A stretch of 64,000 bases of DNA from Pseudomonas flexibilis. Its GTDB lineage: Bacteria > Pseudomonadota > Gammaproteobacteria > Pseudomonadales > Pseudomonadaceae. A model generated the notes under the pieces. It made no database searches. It was given only the letters and a program-made list of their open reading frames with translations, and had not been told where the DNA came from. The translations under genes were made by a program, and so were the position numbers. Shown here piece by piece: positions 9,382-19,528 of this stretch. The stretch spans positions 20,620 through 84,619 of the forward strand of contig NZ_JRUD01000030.1 in assembly GCF_000802425.1 (NCBI RefSeq). Reading direction: 5' to 3'. Every line of letters begins with the position of its first letter. Position 1 is the stretch's first letter.

Positions 9382-9933
9382 ATGAGCGTGTTGAGCGTCT
9401 ACAGCGTTGCCCTCCCCGAAGTCCCGAGCAAGATGCTCATCGACCCTCAGGACGTGGCCGCCACGCTGGCTGAGATGGGTGTGCGCTACGAACAGCGCGA
9501 ACTCGCCGGCGGCCTGCGCCCCGGCGCCAGCGAAGCCGAGGTGCGCGCTGAATATGGCGCGCTGCTGCAAGGTGTAGCCGCTGAGCTGCAGCTGCCCGCC
9601 GAGACAGTCATCAGCCTGGAGCGGGGCAGCGAGCAGGCCGCCGAACTCAACGCCCGCTTCGCCAATGAGCAAACCCTTGGCGGTGAACACGCCTGGCTGT
9701 TCCTGGGCGGGAGGGCGCTGGTGAGCCTGCATGCGGACGGCGCGGTATTCGCCTTCCTGGGCGAGCGTGGGGATCTGCTGGTTGTGCCGAAGGGCGTGGC
9801 TCATTGGGTGAGCCTGGGCGAAGAGCCGCATTGCCTGGCGGTGCGCCTGGCGCCGGAAGGGGTTGTCGCCGAAGAGACCGGAGAGACGATTGCCGGGCGT
9901 TTTTTGGGGTGGAGCATTATTGCTGAGTATTAA
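9382..9933 (+). CDS. acireductone dioxygenase-like cupin with altered metal site
   Basis: A 183-residue protein that matches the ARD (MtnD) family over its whole length: N-terminal SVYSVALPEVP, the LFLGGRALVSLH strand pair, the ERGDLLVVPKGVAHWVSLG segment, and C-terminal IAGRFLGW. In functional ARD the metal is bound by H-x-H-x3-E plus a later His. Here the first cluster (normally E-H-x-H-x-E-D-E) reads EQTLGGEH (residues 94-101), so both His and the Glu ligand are replaced by Gln, Leu and His; only the later His (AHW) remains. mtnB and mtnC, which usually neighbour mtnD in Pseudomonas, are absent. I infer a diverged or decaying paralogue rather than a working methionine-salvage enzyme. Starts 22 bases after the MFS gene. 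Confidence 0.85.
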   Translation: MSVLSVYSVALPEVPSKMLIDPQDVAATLAEMGVRYEQRELAGGLRPGASEAEVRAEYGALLQGVAAELQLPAETVISLERGSEQAAELNARFANEQTLGGEHAWLFLGGRALVSLHADGAVFAFLGERGDLLVVPKGVAHWVSLGEEPHCLAVRLAPEGVVAEETGETIAGRFLGWSIIAEY

Positions 9934-10013
9934 ATGAAGGTGATTTAAATGGCACGAAGTCCGTCAGCGCTCCTCGGGACTTCGTTATAGGGTTAACTGA
10001 AGCGAGATTTTTA

Positions 10014-10598
10014 ATGGAACCTGAGAAGATTAAAGAGTTTTTGGATTCTCTTGCTGCCTGGGATGCTGAGGATGATAAATGGGTTGAAAGCTCTATCACT
10101 TTCTTCTCGGATAATATTGAAAAGACAGATTCTGAGTTTGTAGCTTCTTTGCTGCGGGAGAAGAAGAAAGGAGCTGGATCTCTGGTTGAGGTGATGAAGG
10201 AATATGCCTACAAGGGTTCGCCGGCTGCTCAAGTGGCAATTGGCGCTTTGATGCTTGAAGGAAAAGGCATTGAAAAGAATACCCACGAGGCGGTTTTCTG
10301 GTTGAAGCGGGCTTGCATTGGGAAAAACCCAAATGCGGGTCTTTTGCTGTCCAACATGTACGCCAATGGTTTGGGTGTGTGTGAGTCGCTTATCAAAGCC
10401 AGACAGTACATGCAAGCGTCAGCAGACTTGGGTGTGTCCCGGGCTCAGTACCACTATGCAGTGATGTTACTGGACCAGGCGTGGGGGCCGGTGGATGAGG
10501 AGGAAGCGCTGCGTTACATGAAAATGGCCGCCCATAATGATTATTCGCAAGCAATAGATTTTTTGAAGGAAAATGGCTTATTTGGTCTCGGCGATTGA
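10014..10598 (+). CDS. Sel1-like (TPR) repeat protein
   Basis: A 194-residue protein with Sel1-type helical repeats: AAQVAIGALMLEGKGIEKNTHEAVFWLKRAC, then AGLLLSNMYANGLGVCESLIKARQYMQASA, then AQYHYAVMLLDQ...EEALRYMKMAA. Such repeats serve as protein-interaction scaffolds. There is no signal peptide, so it is probably cytoplasmic. The DNA is clearly richer in A+T than its neighbours and uses rarer codons, which suggests recent acquisition. The ribosome site is weak (GCGAG at about 10001). No operon partner. Confidence 0.8.
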   Translation: MEPEKIKEFLDSLAAWDAEDDKWVESSITFFSDNIEKTDSEFVASLLREKKKGAGSLVEVMKEYAYKGSPAAQVAIGALMLEGKGIEKNTHEAVFWLKRACIGKNPNAGLLLSNMYANGLGVCESLIKARQYMQASADLGVSRAQYHYAVMLLDQAWGPVDEEEALRYMKMAAHNDYSQAIDFLKENGLFGLGD

Positions 10599-10706
10599 GC
10601 GTTGTGGTCGGATATCGTCAGGATTGATCTGGCAGCACTGATCTTGCCCGGTCTCATACGAGTCACCTGAGCAGGCCTGGGTCTGGTTGATAGAGGGTTT
10701 GTCTTT

Positions 10707-11144
10707 ATGCACCGCGCCTACCTCGACACCGAATTCACCGACCTCAACCCCTTCACCTACAAGCTGATCAGCCTGGCCCTGGTCGTTCCCGACGGCCCTG
10801 AGTTCTATGTGGAGCTTGCCGACCACTGGGTCGAGGATGAGTGCTCCGACTTCGTGCGGGAAATCGTCCTGCCGCAGCTGGATCTACCTGTTCACGGACG
10901 TACGACGGATCAGGCACGCACTGAGCTGCGAGAGTTCCTGCTGGCGCTCGGGCCGGTCGAGATCGTCAGTGATGCGGTGATGTGGGACTGGCCGCTACTG
11001 GTGTGGCTGGCCGGCTCCGATGGGCTGCCGGAAGGGGTGACGGCCGGGCGGATCAGCAGCGATATCGAGTTCGATGATCTGGGCTACGAGCCGCCTCACC
11101 ATGCGCTGCAGGATGCCCGGCTGCTGGCCGAGCTGTTAGGGTGA
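10707..11144 (+). CDS. 3'-5' exoribonuclease-like DEDD nuclease
   Basis: A compact 145-residue protein with the DEDD exonuclease motifs: ExoI YLDTEFTD (D7, E9), a central aspartate region AVMWDWPLLVWL, and ExoIII HHALQDARLL (about 131-140, H and D). The small size and the DTEFTDL start fit the family of short bacterial 3'-5' exoribonucleases (Rv2179c-like) rather than RNase T or DnaQ. It stands alone between the Sel1 gene and the convergent alkA gene. Confidence 0.8.
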   Translation: MHRAYLDTEFTDLNPFTYKLISLALVVPDGPEFYVELADHWVEDECSDFVREIVLPQLDLPVHGRTTDQARTELREFLLALGPVEIVSDAVMWDWPLLVWLAGSDGLPEGVTAGRISSDIEFDDLGYEPPHHALQDARLLAELLG

Positions 11145-11159
11145 GGCGGCCGCCGCCGC

Positions 11160-12050
11160 CTAGTCGTCACCCGCCGCCCCATAACGCTCCCACAGATAAA
11201 TCGCCGCATACGCCCGCCACGGCCGCCAGGCCTCGGCGCGGCGTTTCAGCTCCCGTGCATTGACCCCGCCCGGGCCCCATACCGGTGACTTGAGCAGACC
11301 CAGGTCGGCGCCCGGAAAGGCATCCACCGCGCCGAAGCCGCGCAGGGCAATGTACTCGGCGGTCCAGGGTCCTATGCCGGGCAATGCGCAGAGGCGCTCG
11401 ACCAGCGCGTCGGCACCATCTTCCACATGCAGTTCAAGGCTGCCATCGGCCACGGCGGCGGCCAGGTGTTGCAATGCCGCCACCCGCTTGGCAGGCATGC
11501 CGATGGCGGAGAGGTCGGCGTTGGCCAATTGTTCGGGGGTGGGAAACAGTCGCTGCGGACCGCTCGCGGGCGCGTCCGCCAGCGGCTCACCGAGCCGCGC
11601 CACCAGACGGTTGGTGATGGTCACGGCCGCCTTGACGGTGACTTGCTGACCGACGATGGCGCGCACGGCCTGCTCGAACGGGTCGAACGCGGTGGGCAGG
11701 CGCAGACCGGGTGCTCGGGCCACCAGCGGCGCCAGCACGGCATCGCCGGCGAAATGCGTGGCGATGGCCTGCGGATCGGCATCCAGATCGAACATGCGCC
11801 GCACCCGGGTGACGAGGGCGGCGCTCGCGGCCAGGGCGGACGGGCTGATCCGCAATTCCAGGCTGTTCGTTTCCGGCAATGGTCGTACCGCAAACCAGCC
11901 AGTCACCGAACCCATGCGCAGGCTGCGGCAATAGCCGTTGGCGTCGAGGGTTTCCACACCGGGCAGCAGGCGCAGGGCGAAGTGGCGCTGGAACTGCTGC
12001 CAGTCCCAGGGCGGCAGGAAGGGAAGATGAAGGACGGGGGTGCTGTTCAT
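11160..12050 (-). CDS. alkA: DNA-3-methyladenine glycosylase II (AlkA)
   Basis: Base-excision repair glycosylase that removes alkylated purines. The 296-residue protein has the AlkA N-terminal beta domain, the FEQAVRAIVGQQVTVKAA segment, and the helix-hairpin-helix LPGIGPWTAEYIALRGFG (about 223-240) followed by the catalytic aspartate D249 in FPGADLGLL. The missing N-terminal Ada fusion makes it a stand-alone AlkA. Transcribed against the exonuclease gene (15 bases apart at their ends) and divergent from the chemoreceptor at 12178. Confidence 0.93.
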   Translation of the reverse strand: MNSTPVLHLPFLPPWDWQQFQRHFALRLLPGVETLDANGYCRSLRMGSVTGWFAVRPLPETNSLELRISPSALAASAALVTRVRRMFDLDADPQAIATHFAGDAVLAPLVARAPGLRLPTAFDPFEQAVRAIVGQQVTVKAAVTITNRLVARLGEPLADAPASGPQRLFPTPEQLANADLSAIGMPAKRVAALQHLAAAVADGSLELHVEDGADALVERLCALPGIGPWTAEYIALRGFGAVDAFPGADLGLLKSPVWGPGGVNARELKRRAEAWRPWRAYAAIYLWERYGAAGDD

Positions 12051-12177
12051 GCGTGGAGCTTAGGCCCTTTGACGCCAGAAAATAACTGTCTGGCTCGCTA
12101 TTCAGTTTCCTTACGTCCCAGCGATAACCCTGCAAATCAAAAGGCCATTACGGCTTCGAATCTCAGGGAGTAATTCG

Positions 12178-14151
12178 ATGGGTTGGCAGGGTTTGGCGCT
12201 GCGCACGCGCCTGTTTGCGGTTTCCTCGCTGGTGCTGGTGCTCACGGTGTTGCTGGTGGTGGGCTTCCAGTCGTATCTGACCAGCCAGGATCAGCTGCGC
12301 CGGCTGAAGGAGCAGGAACTGCCGGGGCGCATGCAGACCATCGCGGCAGGCATTCGCGGTCAGCTCACGCTGGCCATCAACGGTTCCGAGGCGTTGGCCA
12401 ACAACGTGTTCATCCAGGACTGGGCGCGCGCCGGCGCGCCGCTGGATCGCCTGCCCGACATGCGCCGGGCCATGGAGCAGACGCTGAAAGCCCTGGGCGC
12501 CAACGCGGTGTTCATGGCGGTGCGCACCCCGGATGGTGGCGTGCGCTACCACCATCTGGAAGGCAATAAGCTGCAGTGGCGGCCGATGTCGGAAGGCAAT
12601 GCCGACGACGGCTGGTATTTCGAGTACCTCAAGCGCAACACCCCCTACGAGCTGAACCTGGACACCAACGCCCTCGGTTCCCAGGGCCTGCAGATCTTCG
12701 TCAACTACCGCGGCGCGCAGACCGACGACCAGGGCCGTCCGTTGCTGGTGGCCGGCGGGGCGATGAACATGGAACAGCTGGCCAGCATGATCCGCAACTA
12801 CCGCTTCGGCGAGTCCGGCCAGGTGATGCTGGTACAGCCGAGCGGGCTGGTGGATATCCACCCGGATGCCCGCCAGGCCGGCAGCCTGGACCTCTCCAGC
12901 CAGTCGGGCTTCCGGGCGCTGATGGCCAACGACTGGCTGAAGGTGCGCGATCAGGGGCTTCATATCCTGCAGATAGAGCTGGCTGGCCAGCCGGCCTTCG
13001 TCGGCGCGCTGCACCTGCCGGATCTGCAGCGTTACCTGGTGGTCACCCAGCCGGTGCGCGACACCGTGGCTGGCATCACCGCCAACCGCCGCCTTACGCT
13101 GGGGGTGGGCCTGGCGCTGCTGGTGCTGGGCCTGCTAGTGCTCTATCCGCTGGCCGGTCGCCTGACCCGCCCGCTGGACGACCTGCGCAGCCAGCTCAAG
13201 CGCATCAGCGACAGCCTGCAACTGGACCAGCCGCTGCAGACCCGGGATCAGGCGGAGATCGGCGAGATGTGCGCCCAGCTGAACCAGTTCCTCGGCCGGC
13301 TGCGCGAGACCCTCGGCGCGGTACGCCAGACCAGCGATGCGGTGCAGGGCATCACCCGCGAGCTGGAAGTGGGCGCCGTGCAGGCCACCCAGGCGTTCCA
13401 TGATCAGCAGGCGACCTTGCGGGTGGTCAACCAGGATCTCGATCATCTGAGCCAGAGCGTGCGCAGCATCGCCGGGCACGCCGGTGAAGCGGCGGTGTCG
13501 TCCGACCAGGGCAGCCGCCTGCTGGAGCAGGCCCATCGGCAGATCGATGCCAGCCATGCGGCGATCACCCGGCTGACCGAGGACATGCAGGCCAACATCG
13601 AGCAGTTGCAGGTGCTGCAGACCCACAGCGGCGAGATCACCCATGTGCTGGAGGTGATTCGTGGCATCTCCGAACAGACCAACCTGCTGGCGCTGAACGC
13701 GGCCATCGAGGCGGCACGGGCCGGGGAGCAGGGCCGTGGATTCGCCGTGGTGGCCGACGAGGTGCGCGCCCTGGCGCAGCGCACGCAGAGCTCGACCACC
13801 GAGATCCAGCAGACCACCGACCTGCTGCGCCAGGCCTCCAACCAGATGGCCGAGCGCATCACCGAGAGTGCGCAGAGCACCCAGGAAGGCATGCAGCAGC
13901 TGGCGCAGGCCCGCCATGAGCTGGGCCAGTTGCAGACCGGCCTGCAGCGGGTGTTCCAGATGAACCGCTCGATCGCCGAGGCCACCGAGGATCAGAACGC
14001 ATCCGTGGCCGACACTCATCGCAGCCTGCAATCGCTGGCCGACCAGGGCCAGCAGGCGGTGGTGATGGCCGAGCAGGCCACCGCCGCCACCAAGCGCCTG
14101 GCGGTGCTGATTCGCGAGCTGCATGTGCGCACGCAGCGGTTTCGCTGCTGA
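12178..14151 (+). CDS. methyl-accepting chemotaxis protein
   Basis: A 657-residue inner-membrane chemoreceptor. A transmembrane helix at about 12-32 is followed by a large periplasmic sensing domain (about 33-300) with Cache-like features ([36 protein letters not shown]), a second transmembrane helix (about 304-326), HAMP (about 327-380), and the signalling coiled coil with the invariant hairpin tip [32 protein letters not shown]. No C-terminal CheR-binding pentapeptide is present. The ligand is unknown. It is a single-gene unit; a REP lies after its stop. Confidence 0.93.
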   Translation: MGWQGLALRTRLFAVSSLVLVLTVLLVVGFQSYLTSQDQLRRLKEQELPGRMQTIAAGIRGQLTLAINGSEALANNVFIQDWARAGAPLDRLPDMRRAMEQTLKALGANAVFMAVRTPDGGVRYHHLEGNKLQWRPMSEGNADDGWYFEYLKRNTPYELNLDTNALGSQGLQIFVNYRGAQTDDQGRPLLVAGGAMNMEQLASMIRNYRFGESGQVMLVQPSGLVDIHPDARQAGSLDLSSQSGFRALMANDWLKVRDQGLHILQIELAGQPAFVGALHLPDLQRYLVVTQPVRDTVAGITANRRLTLGVGLALLVLGLLVLYPLAGRLTRPLDDLRSQLKRISDSLQLDQPLQTRDQAEIGEMCAQLNQFLGRLRETLGAVRQTSDAVQGITRELEVGAVQATQAFHDQQATLRVVNQDLDHLSQSVRSIAGHAGEAAVSSDQGSRLLEQAHRQIDASHAAITRLTEDMQANIEQLQVLQTHSGEITHVLEVIRGISEQTNLLALNAAIEAARAGEQGRGFAVVADEVRALAQRTQSSTTEIQQTTDLLRQASNQMAERITESAQSTQEGMQQLAQARHELGQLQTGLQRVFQMNRSIAEATEDQNASVADTHRSLQSLADQGQQAVVMAEQATAATKRLAVLIRELHVRTQRFRC

Positions 14152-14184
14152 AAGCACAGCGTAACTGAAGCCGCTCCACGGTCC

Positions 14185-14208
14185 GTAGGAGGGGCTTCAG
14201 CCGCGATG
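14185..14208. repeat. single REP of a second family
   Basis: GTAGGAGGGGCTTCAGCCGCGA, with the GGCTTCAGCC-like dyad, is the common pseudomonad REP type. A near-identical copy (GTAGGAGGGGCTTTAGCCGCGA) is at 21365-21388. It differs from the GTAGGGCGGACAACG family found elsewhere in the window. Confidence 0.75.
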
Positions 14209-14256
14209 AGGGATGCACCGGGGTTGCGCCCCGGTGCAAGGAGGTGCGGCCTGCGA

Positions 14257-15600
14257 TCAGGTCAGGAAGTAGAACGCGCCGCAGATCACCACGCCCGAGT
14301 ACAGCAGCATCATCAGGCAGTAGCCCATGATGTCGCGGGCGCCGAGGCCGACGATGCCGAGCAGCGGCAGCGCCCAGAACGGCTGGATCATGTTGGTCCA
14401 GGCGTCGCCCCAGGCGATGGCCATGGCGGTCACGGTGGGCGAGACGCCGAGGGCCTGGGCGGCCGGCAGCATGATCGGGCCCTGCACTGCCCACTGGCCG
14501 CCGCCGGAGGGCACGAACACGTTGACCACGCCGGCGCTGAGGAAGGCCAGCAGCGGGAAGGTGTCCGCCGAGGACCAGGAGATGAACGCCTCGGTGATCT
14601 GCCGGCCGAGCGAGATGCCCTCGGCGTTGGCGCCCATCATCATGCCCATGATGCCGGCGTAGAAGGGGAACAGCAGGACGATGCCGCCGATGCCGCGCAC
14701 GCTCTCGTCCACCGCGCGCATGTAGCGCTCCGGGGTTCCGTGCAGCAGCAGGCCGCAGAACAGGAAGATGGCGATCACCACGTCCAGGCCGAGCACGAAG
14801 CCCTTGCTGCTGAAGTGGTTGAACAGGTAGATGGCCGCCAGGGCGACCAGCGCAAGGCCGAGGATGCGGCTGTCATCCAGGCGCTGAGCCGGGGTTTCCC
14901 GGGCCGGCTGCTCGGCGCGCGCTTCCACCAGCTTGGCCGGGTCGGCCACCTTGGCGTCCTGGCGCGGGTGCATGGCGCGGTTGAGCAGCGGCAGGCCGAT
15001 CACCAGCAGGGCGACGATGGTCAGGTTCAGCGGGCTGAACAGCGACTCGGTGATGCTTACCGGACTGGTGAGCACACCGGCGGTCATGCGCGCCAGGTCG
15101 GGGCCACCGCTGGCCATCGACAGCGGGATCGAGCCGGCCAGGCCGCCGTGCCAGACCAGGAAGCCGGAGTAGGCCGAGGCCACCAGCAGCGGGTAGTCGA
15201 CCCCCTGCACCTGGCGGGCCAGGGCGCGGGCGAACACCGCGCCGATCACCAGGCCGAAGCCCCAGTTGACCCAGCAGCCGACCAGCGCCACCAGGGTGAC
15301 CATGATGATGGCCTGCCCGGGCGTGCGGGCCATGCCGGCCAGGCGGTCGAGCTGACGGTTGACGATGGGAGCGCTGGCCAGGGCATGGCCGGTGACGAAG
15401 ATCAGCGCCATCTGCATGGCGAAGCCGAGCAGGGTCCAGAAGCCGCCGCTCCAGTGTTGCACCATGCGTGGCAGGGATTGGTCGGTGGAGAGCATGCCGG
15501 CGATCAGCACGGCAAGGGTGAGCAGTGCGGAGAATACGAAGGGTGAGGGCAGGTAGCGCTGCACCAGACCCACGCTCATGCGGGTGAGGGTGTTGAACAT
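14257..15600 (-). CDS. atoE: short-chain fatty acid transporter (AtoE family)
   Basis: A 447-residue polytopic inner-membrane protein of the AtoE/TIGR00366 family that takes up short-chain acids such as acetoacetate or butyrate. Recognisable segments include GFGLVIGAVFARALARQV, VWHGGLAGSIPL, and the C-terminal VFVPSGGGQWAVQGPIMLPAAQ and IAWGDAWTNMIQPFWALPLLGI. It is the last gene of the minus-strand unit dhcA-dhcB-atoB-atoE, 124 bases after atoB, the same order as PA1999-PA2002 in P. aeruginosa. Confidence 0.93.
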   Translation of the reverse strand: MFNTLTRMSVGLVQRYLPSPFVFSALLTLAVLIAGMLSTDQSLPRMVQHWSGGFWTLLGFAMQMALIFVTGHALASAPIVNRQLDRLAGMARTPGQAIIMVTLVALVGCWVNWGFGLVIGAVFARALARQVQGVDYPLLVASAYSGFLVWHGGLAGSIPLSMASGGPDLARMTAGVLTSPVSITESLFSPLNLTIVALLVIGLPLLNRAMHPRQDAKVADPAKLVEARAEQPARETPAQRLDDSRILGLALVALAAIYLFNHFSSKGFVLGLDVVIAIFLFCGLLLHGTPERYMRAVDESVRGIGGIVLLFPFYAGIMGMMMGANAEGISLGRQITEAFISWSSADTFPLLAFLSAGVVNVFVPSGGGQWAVQGPIMLPAAQALGVSPTVTAMAIAWGDAWTNMIQPFWALPLLGIVGLGARDIMGYCLMMLLYSGVVICGAFYFLT

Positions 15601-15724
15601 GAGTGACGCCTCTTTCTTATGTTTGTTGGGCTTTATCGGTCGGGCGCGGTAACGCCCAGGGGTGCGGCGCGGGTATGCCGCAGCCCGGCGGTCACGCCGG
15701 GCGCTTACAGGTCTCCTTTGGAAA

Positions 15725-16903
<1,179 letters not shown>

Positions 16904-16953
16904 GGGAACTCCTGACATGCGTCCGGGGCGCCGAAACGGGCCCCGGGGAGGGT

Positions 16954-17610
16954 TCAGAACTGCATTTCCGGGACCTGGTCCGGCACGATCAGTTTACCGG
17001 CGGTCTTGGCGACGATTTCCTCGACGCTCACTCCCGGCGCGCGCTCGCGCAGGATGAAGGCGCCGTTGTCGATTTCCAGCCAGGCCAGGTCGGTGAGCAC
17101 GGTGCGGATGCAGCCGGCGCCGGTCAACGGCAGGCTGCAGCGTTCCAGCAGCTTGGACTCGCCGTCCTTGGAGGCGTGGGTCATCACCACGATGATGTTC
17201 TCGGCGCCGGCCACCAGGTCCATGGCGCCGCCCATGCCCTTGACCAGCTTGCCGGGGATCATCCAGGAGGCGATGTTGCCCTGCACGTCGACCTCGAAGG
17301 CGCCGAGCACGGTCAGGTCCACATGGCCGCCACGGATCATGGCGAAGGAGTCGGCGGAGTCGAAGATCGCCGCGCCGGGCAGCGCGGTGACCGTCTGCTT
17401 GCCGGCGTTGATCATGTCGGCGTCCAGCTCGGCCTCGGTGGGGAAGGGCCCCATGCCGAGCAGGCCGTTCTCCGACTGCAGCAGCACCTGCATGCCTTCG
17501 GGCACGTAGTTGGCCACCAGGGTGGGGATGCCGATGCCGAGGTTCACGTAGTAGCCGTCGCGCAGTTCGCGCGCCACACGCTGGGCCATCTGTTCGCGGG
17601 TCAGTGCCAT
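16954..17610 (-). CDS. dhcB: 3-oxoacid/dehydrocarnitine CoA-transferase subunit B
   Basis: Beta subunit (218 residues) of a heteromeric family I CoA transferase. The catalytic glutamate is E47 in the S-E-N-G motif (LQSENGLLG); [11 protein letters not shown] precedes it. Start at ATG 17610 with GAGGAG seven bases upstream. The A subunit ends 14 bases upstream. The neighbourhood (LysR regulator divergent, atoB and atoE downstream) is that of P. aeruginosa dhcAB, which acts on dehydrocarnitine in carnitine catabolism; an acetoacetate (ScoB/AtoA) role is the alternative and sequence alone does not decide. Confidence 0.93.
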   Translation of the reverse strand: MALTREQMAQRVARELRDGYYVNLGIGIPTLVANYVPEGMQVLLQSENGLLGMGPFPTEAELDADMINAGKQTVTALPGAAIFDSADSFAMIRGGHVDLTVLGAFEVDVQGNIASWMIPGKLVKGMGGAMDLVAGAENIIVVMTHASKDGESKLLERCSLPLTGAGCIRTVLTDLAWLEIDNGAFILRERAPGVSVEEIVAKTAGKLIVPDQVPEMQF

Positions 17611-17624
17611 GGCGATTTCTCCTC

Positions 17625-18323
17625 TCAGCCGCGCAGCGTGCGTTTTTCGATGCGTTTTTCGAAGGTGCCCTGGATCAGGCGGTCCACGTAGATGCCGGGG
17701 GTGTGGATCTGCGCCGGGTCCAGCTCGCCGGGTTCGACGATCTCTTCCACTTCCACCACGGTGATGCGTCCGGCCATGGCGGCCAGCGGGTTGAAGTTCT
17801 GCGCGGTGTGGCGGTAGATCACGTTGCCGTAGTGGTCGGCCTTCCAGCCCTTGACGATGGCGAAGTCGCCCTTGATGGCGCGTTCGAGGATGTAGTGACG
17901 GCCGTCGAACTCGCGCACTTCCTTGCCCTCGGCGACCGGGGTGCCGTAGCCGGTGGCGGTGAAGAACGCGGGAATGCCGGCGCCGCCGGCGCGCAGTTTT
18001 TCGGCCAGGGTGCCTTGCGGGGTGAGTTCCACTTCCAGTTCGCCGCTGAGCAGTTGCTGCTCGAACAGGGCGTTCTCGCCGACGTAGGAAGCGATCATCT
18101 TGCGGATCTGCCGGTCTTCCAGCAGCACGCCGAGGCCGAAGCCGTCCACGCCGCAGTTGTTGGAGACCACGGTGAGGTCGCGCACGCCGCGGCGGCGGAT
18201 CTCGGCGATCAGATTCTCGGGAATGCCACACAGACCGAAGCCGCCGGCCAGCACGGTCATGCCGTCCTGCAGGCCATCGAGGGCTTCCGCATAGCTGCCT
18301 ACGCGCTTGTCGAGTCCACTCAT
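17625..18323 (-). CDS. dhcA: 3-oxoacid/dehydrocarnitine CoA-transferase subunit A
   Basis: Alpha subunit (232 residues) of the CoA transferase completed by the next gene. The glycine-rich CoA-binding motif [13 protein letters not shown] lies at about 27-39, and [26 protein letters not shown] and the C-terminal GIYVDRLI are typical of ScoA/AtoD/DhcA. It is the first gene of the minus-strand operon; the 124 bases to the divergent regulator dhcR hold the promoters. Function assigned by operon context to dehydrocarnitine or acetoacetate activation. Confidence 0.93.
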   Translation of the reverse strand: MSGLDKRVGSYAEALDGLQDGMTVLAGGFGLCGIPENLIAEIRRRGVRDLTVVSNNCGVDGFGLGVLLEDRQIRKMIASYVGENALFEQQLLSGELEVELTPQGTLAEKLRAGGAGIPAFFTATGYGTPVAEGKEVREFDGRHYILERAIKGDFAIVKGWKADHYGNVIYRHTAQNFNPLAAMAGRITVVEVEEIVEPGELDPAQIHTPGIYVDRLIQGTFEKRIEKRTLRG

Positions 18324-18447
18324 TCTTGGGTGCCTCTTGTTGTTGTTGGGAGGGCAGGGGCGCTGCCAAGCGTGCGCCCAAGCTTCGGTGCTGGGGTGTT
18401 ATTTGTTAAGTTTGTTTTTCCTCGCCATTGATCAGGAAAACAAAACA

Positions 18448-19338
18448 ATGACCGTCAAGCAGCTGCGCGCCTTCCTCGCCGTGGCGCAGACCCTGAGCTT
18501 CGCCCAGGCCTGCGAACGCCTGCACCTGTCGCAACCGGCGCTGAGCCTGGCGATCAAGAACCTGGAGCAGTCGCTGGGCGGCCAGCTGCTGGTGCGTACC
18601 ACCCGGAGTGTGGCACTCACCCCGGAGGGCGAGACCCTGCTGCCCATCGCCACGCGCCTGCTGGCTGATTGGGACAACGCCGAGGATCTGCTGCGCCAGC
18701 ATTTCACCCTGCAGCTCGGCCGCGTGGCGCTGGCGGCCATGCCGTCGTTCGCCGGCAACCGCCTGCCGGCCGCGCTCAAGGCGTTTCGCGCCGCCCATCC
18801 ACGGGTCGGGGTGACGGTGCACGACGTGATCAACGAACAGGTGCTGGAGATGGTGCGCGACCGTCGCGTGGAACTGGGCATCGCCTTCGAACCGGCCACC
18901 CTCGATGGCCTGCAGTTCACACCGTTATATGACGACCGCTTTGTCGCCATGGTGCCGGCGCACAGCCCGCTGGCCGGGCTGAAGCGGCTGAGCTGGGCGC
19001 AGTTGCTCGGCGAGCCGTTCATCACCCTGCAGCGGCCCTCGGCGGTGCGCCTGCTGCTCGAGGACAGCATCATCGCCCGCCACGGCAAGCTGCCGGTGGC
19101 GTTTGAGAGCCATCAACTGGTCACGGTCGGGCGCATGGTCGCCGAAGGCCTCGGCGTGAGCGCGGTGCCGAGCCTGTGCCGGGAGCAGATGGAGGAACTG
19201 GGCGCGCGCTGCCTGCCGCTCGATGAACCGCAGGTCACCCGCCGCATCGGCCTGCTGCACCTGGCCGGCCACCAGCTTTCCAAGGCCGCGCTGGCGCTGA
19301 GCGACACCCTGATCCGCCAAGCTAAAGGCCCGGCGTAG
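18448..19338 (+). CDS. dhcR: LysR-type regulator of the CoA-transferase operon
   Basis: A 296-residue LysR-family regulator: N-terminal winged helix MTVKQLRAFLAVAQTLSFAQ with recognition helix around LSQPALSLAIKNLE, then an effector-binding domain. Placed divergently from dhcA, it should be the activator of that unit, like PA1998 (DhcR) in P. aeruginosa, which responds to carnitine-derived intermediates. ATG 18448 is preceded by AGGAAAA. The intergenic region (18324-18447) is A+T-rich near GTTATTTGTTAAGTTTG, a plausible LysR site, not resolved further. The stop TAG lies in CGTAGG, similar to REP ends, and a REP pair begins at 19373. Confidence 0.9.
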   Translation: MTVKQLRAFLAVAQTLSFAQACERLHLSQPALSLAIKNLEQSLGGQLLVRTTRSVALTPEGETLLPIATRLLADWDNAEDLLRQHFTLQLGRVALAAMPSFAGNRLPAALKAFRAAHPRVGVTVHDVINEQVLEMVRDRRVELGIAFEPATLDGLQFTPLYDDRFVAMVPAHSPLAGLKRLSWAQLLGEPFITLQRPSAVRLLLEDSIIARHGKLPVAFESHQLVTVGRMVAEGLGVSAVPSLCREQMEELGARCLPLDEPQVTRRIGLLHLAGHQLSKAALALSDTLIRQAKGPA

Positions 19339-19372
19339 GACGTGCGCGGCGCGTTCGGCCGCCGAAGCCAGC

Positions 19373-19459
19373 GTAGGGCGGACAACGTCGTTCTTGTCCG
19401 CCACTCCAGCCCCCGGCCCGGCGCGCAGCGGCGGACAGGTAAAGCGTTGTCCGCCCTAC
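19373..19459. repeat. BIME (REP pair) between dhcR and betA
   Basis: Starts GTAGGGCGGACAACG and ends CGTTGTCCGCCCTAC, the same 15-base terminal inverted repeat as at 590-677, with an internal GGCGGACAGG arm. It sits between two converging genes, a usual place for BIMEs, and could act as a bidirectional transcription barrier. Confidence 0.9.
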
Positions 19460-19528
19460 CTTCTGTGAAGGCGGTCGGTGCTTTTCCGGCCGCCGAAGTG
19501 CATATCGCCCGGAACGACGTTGTCCTCC

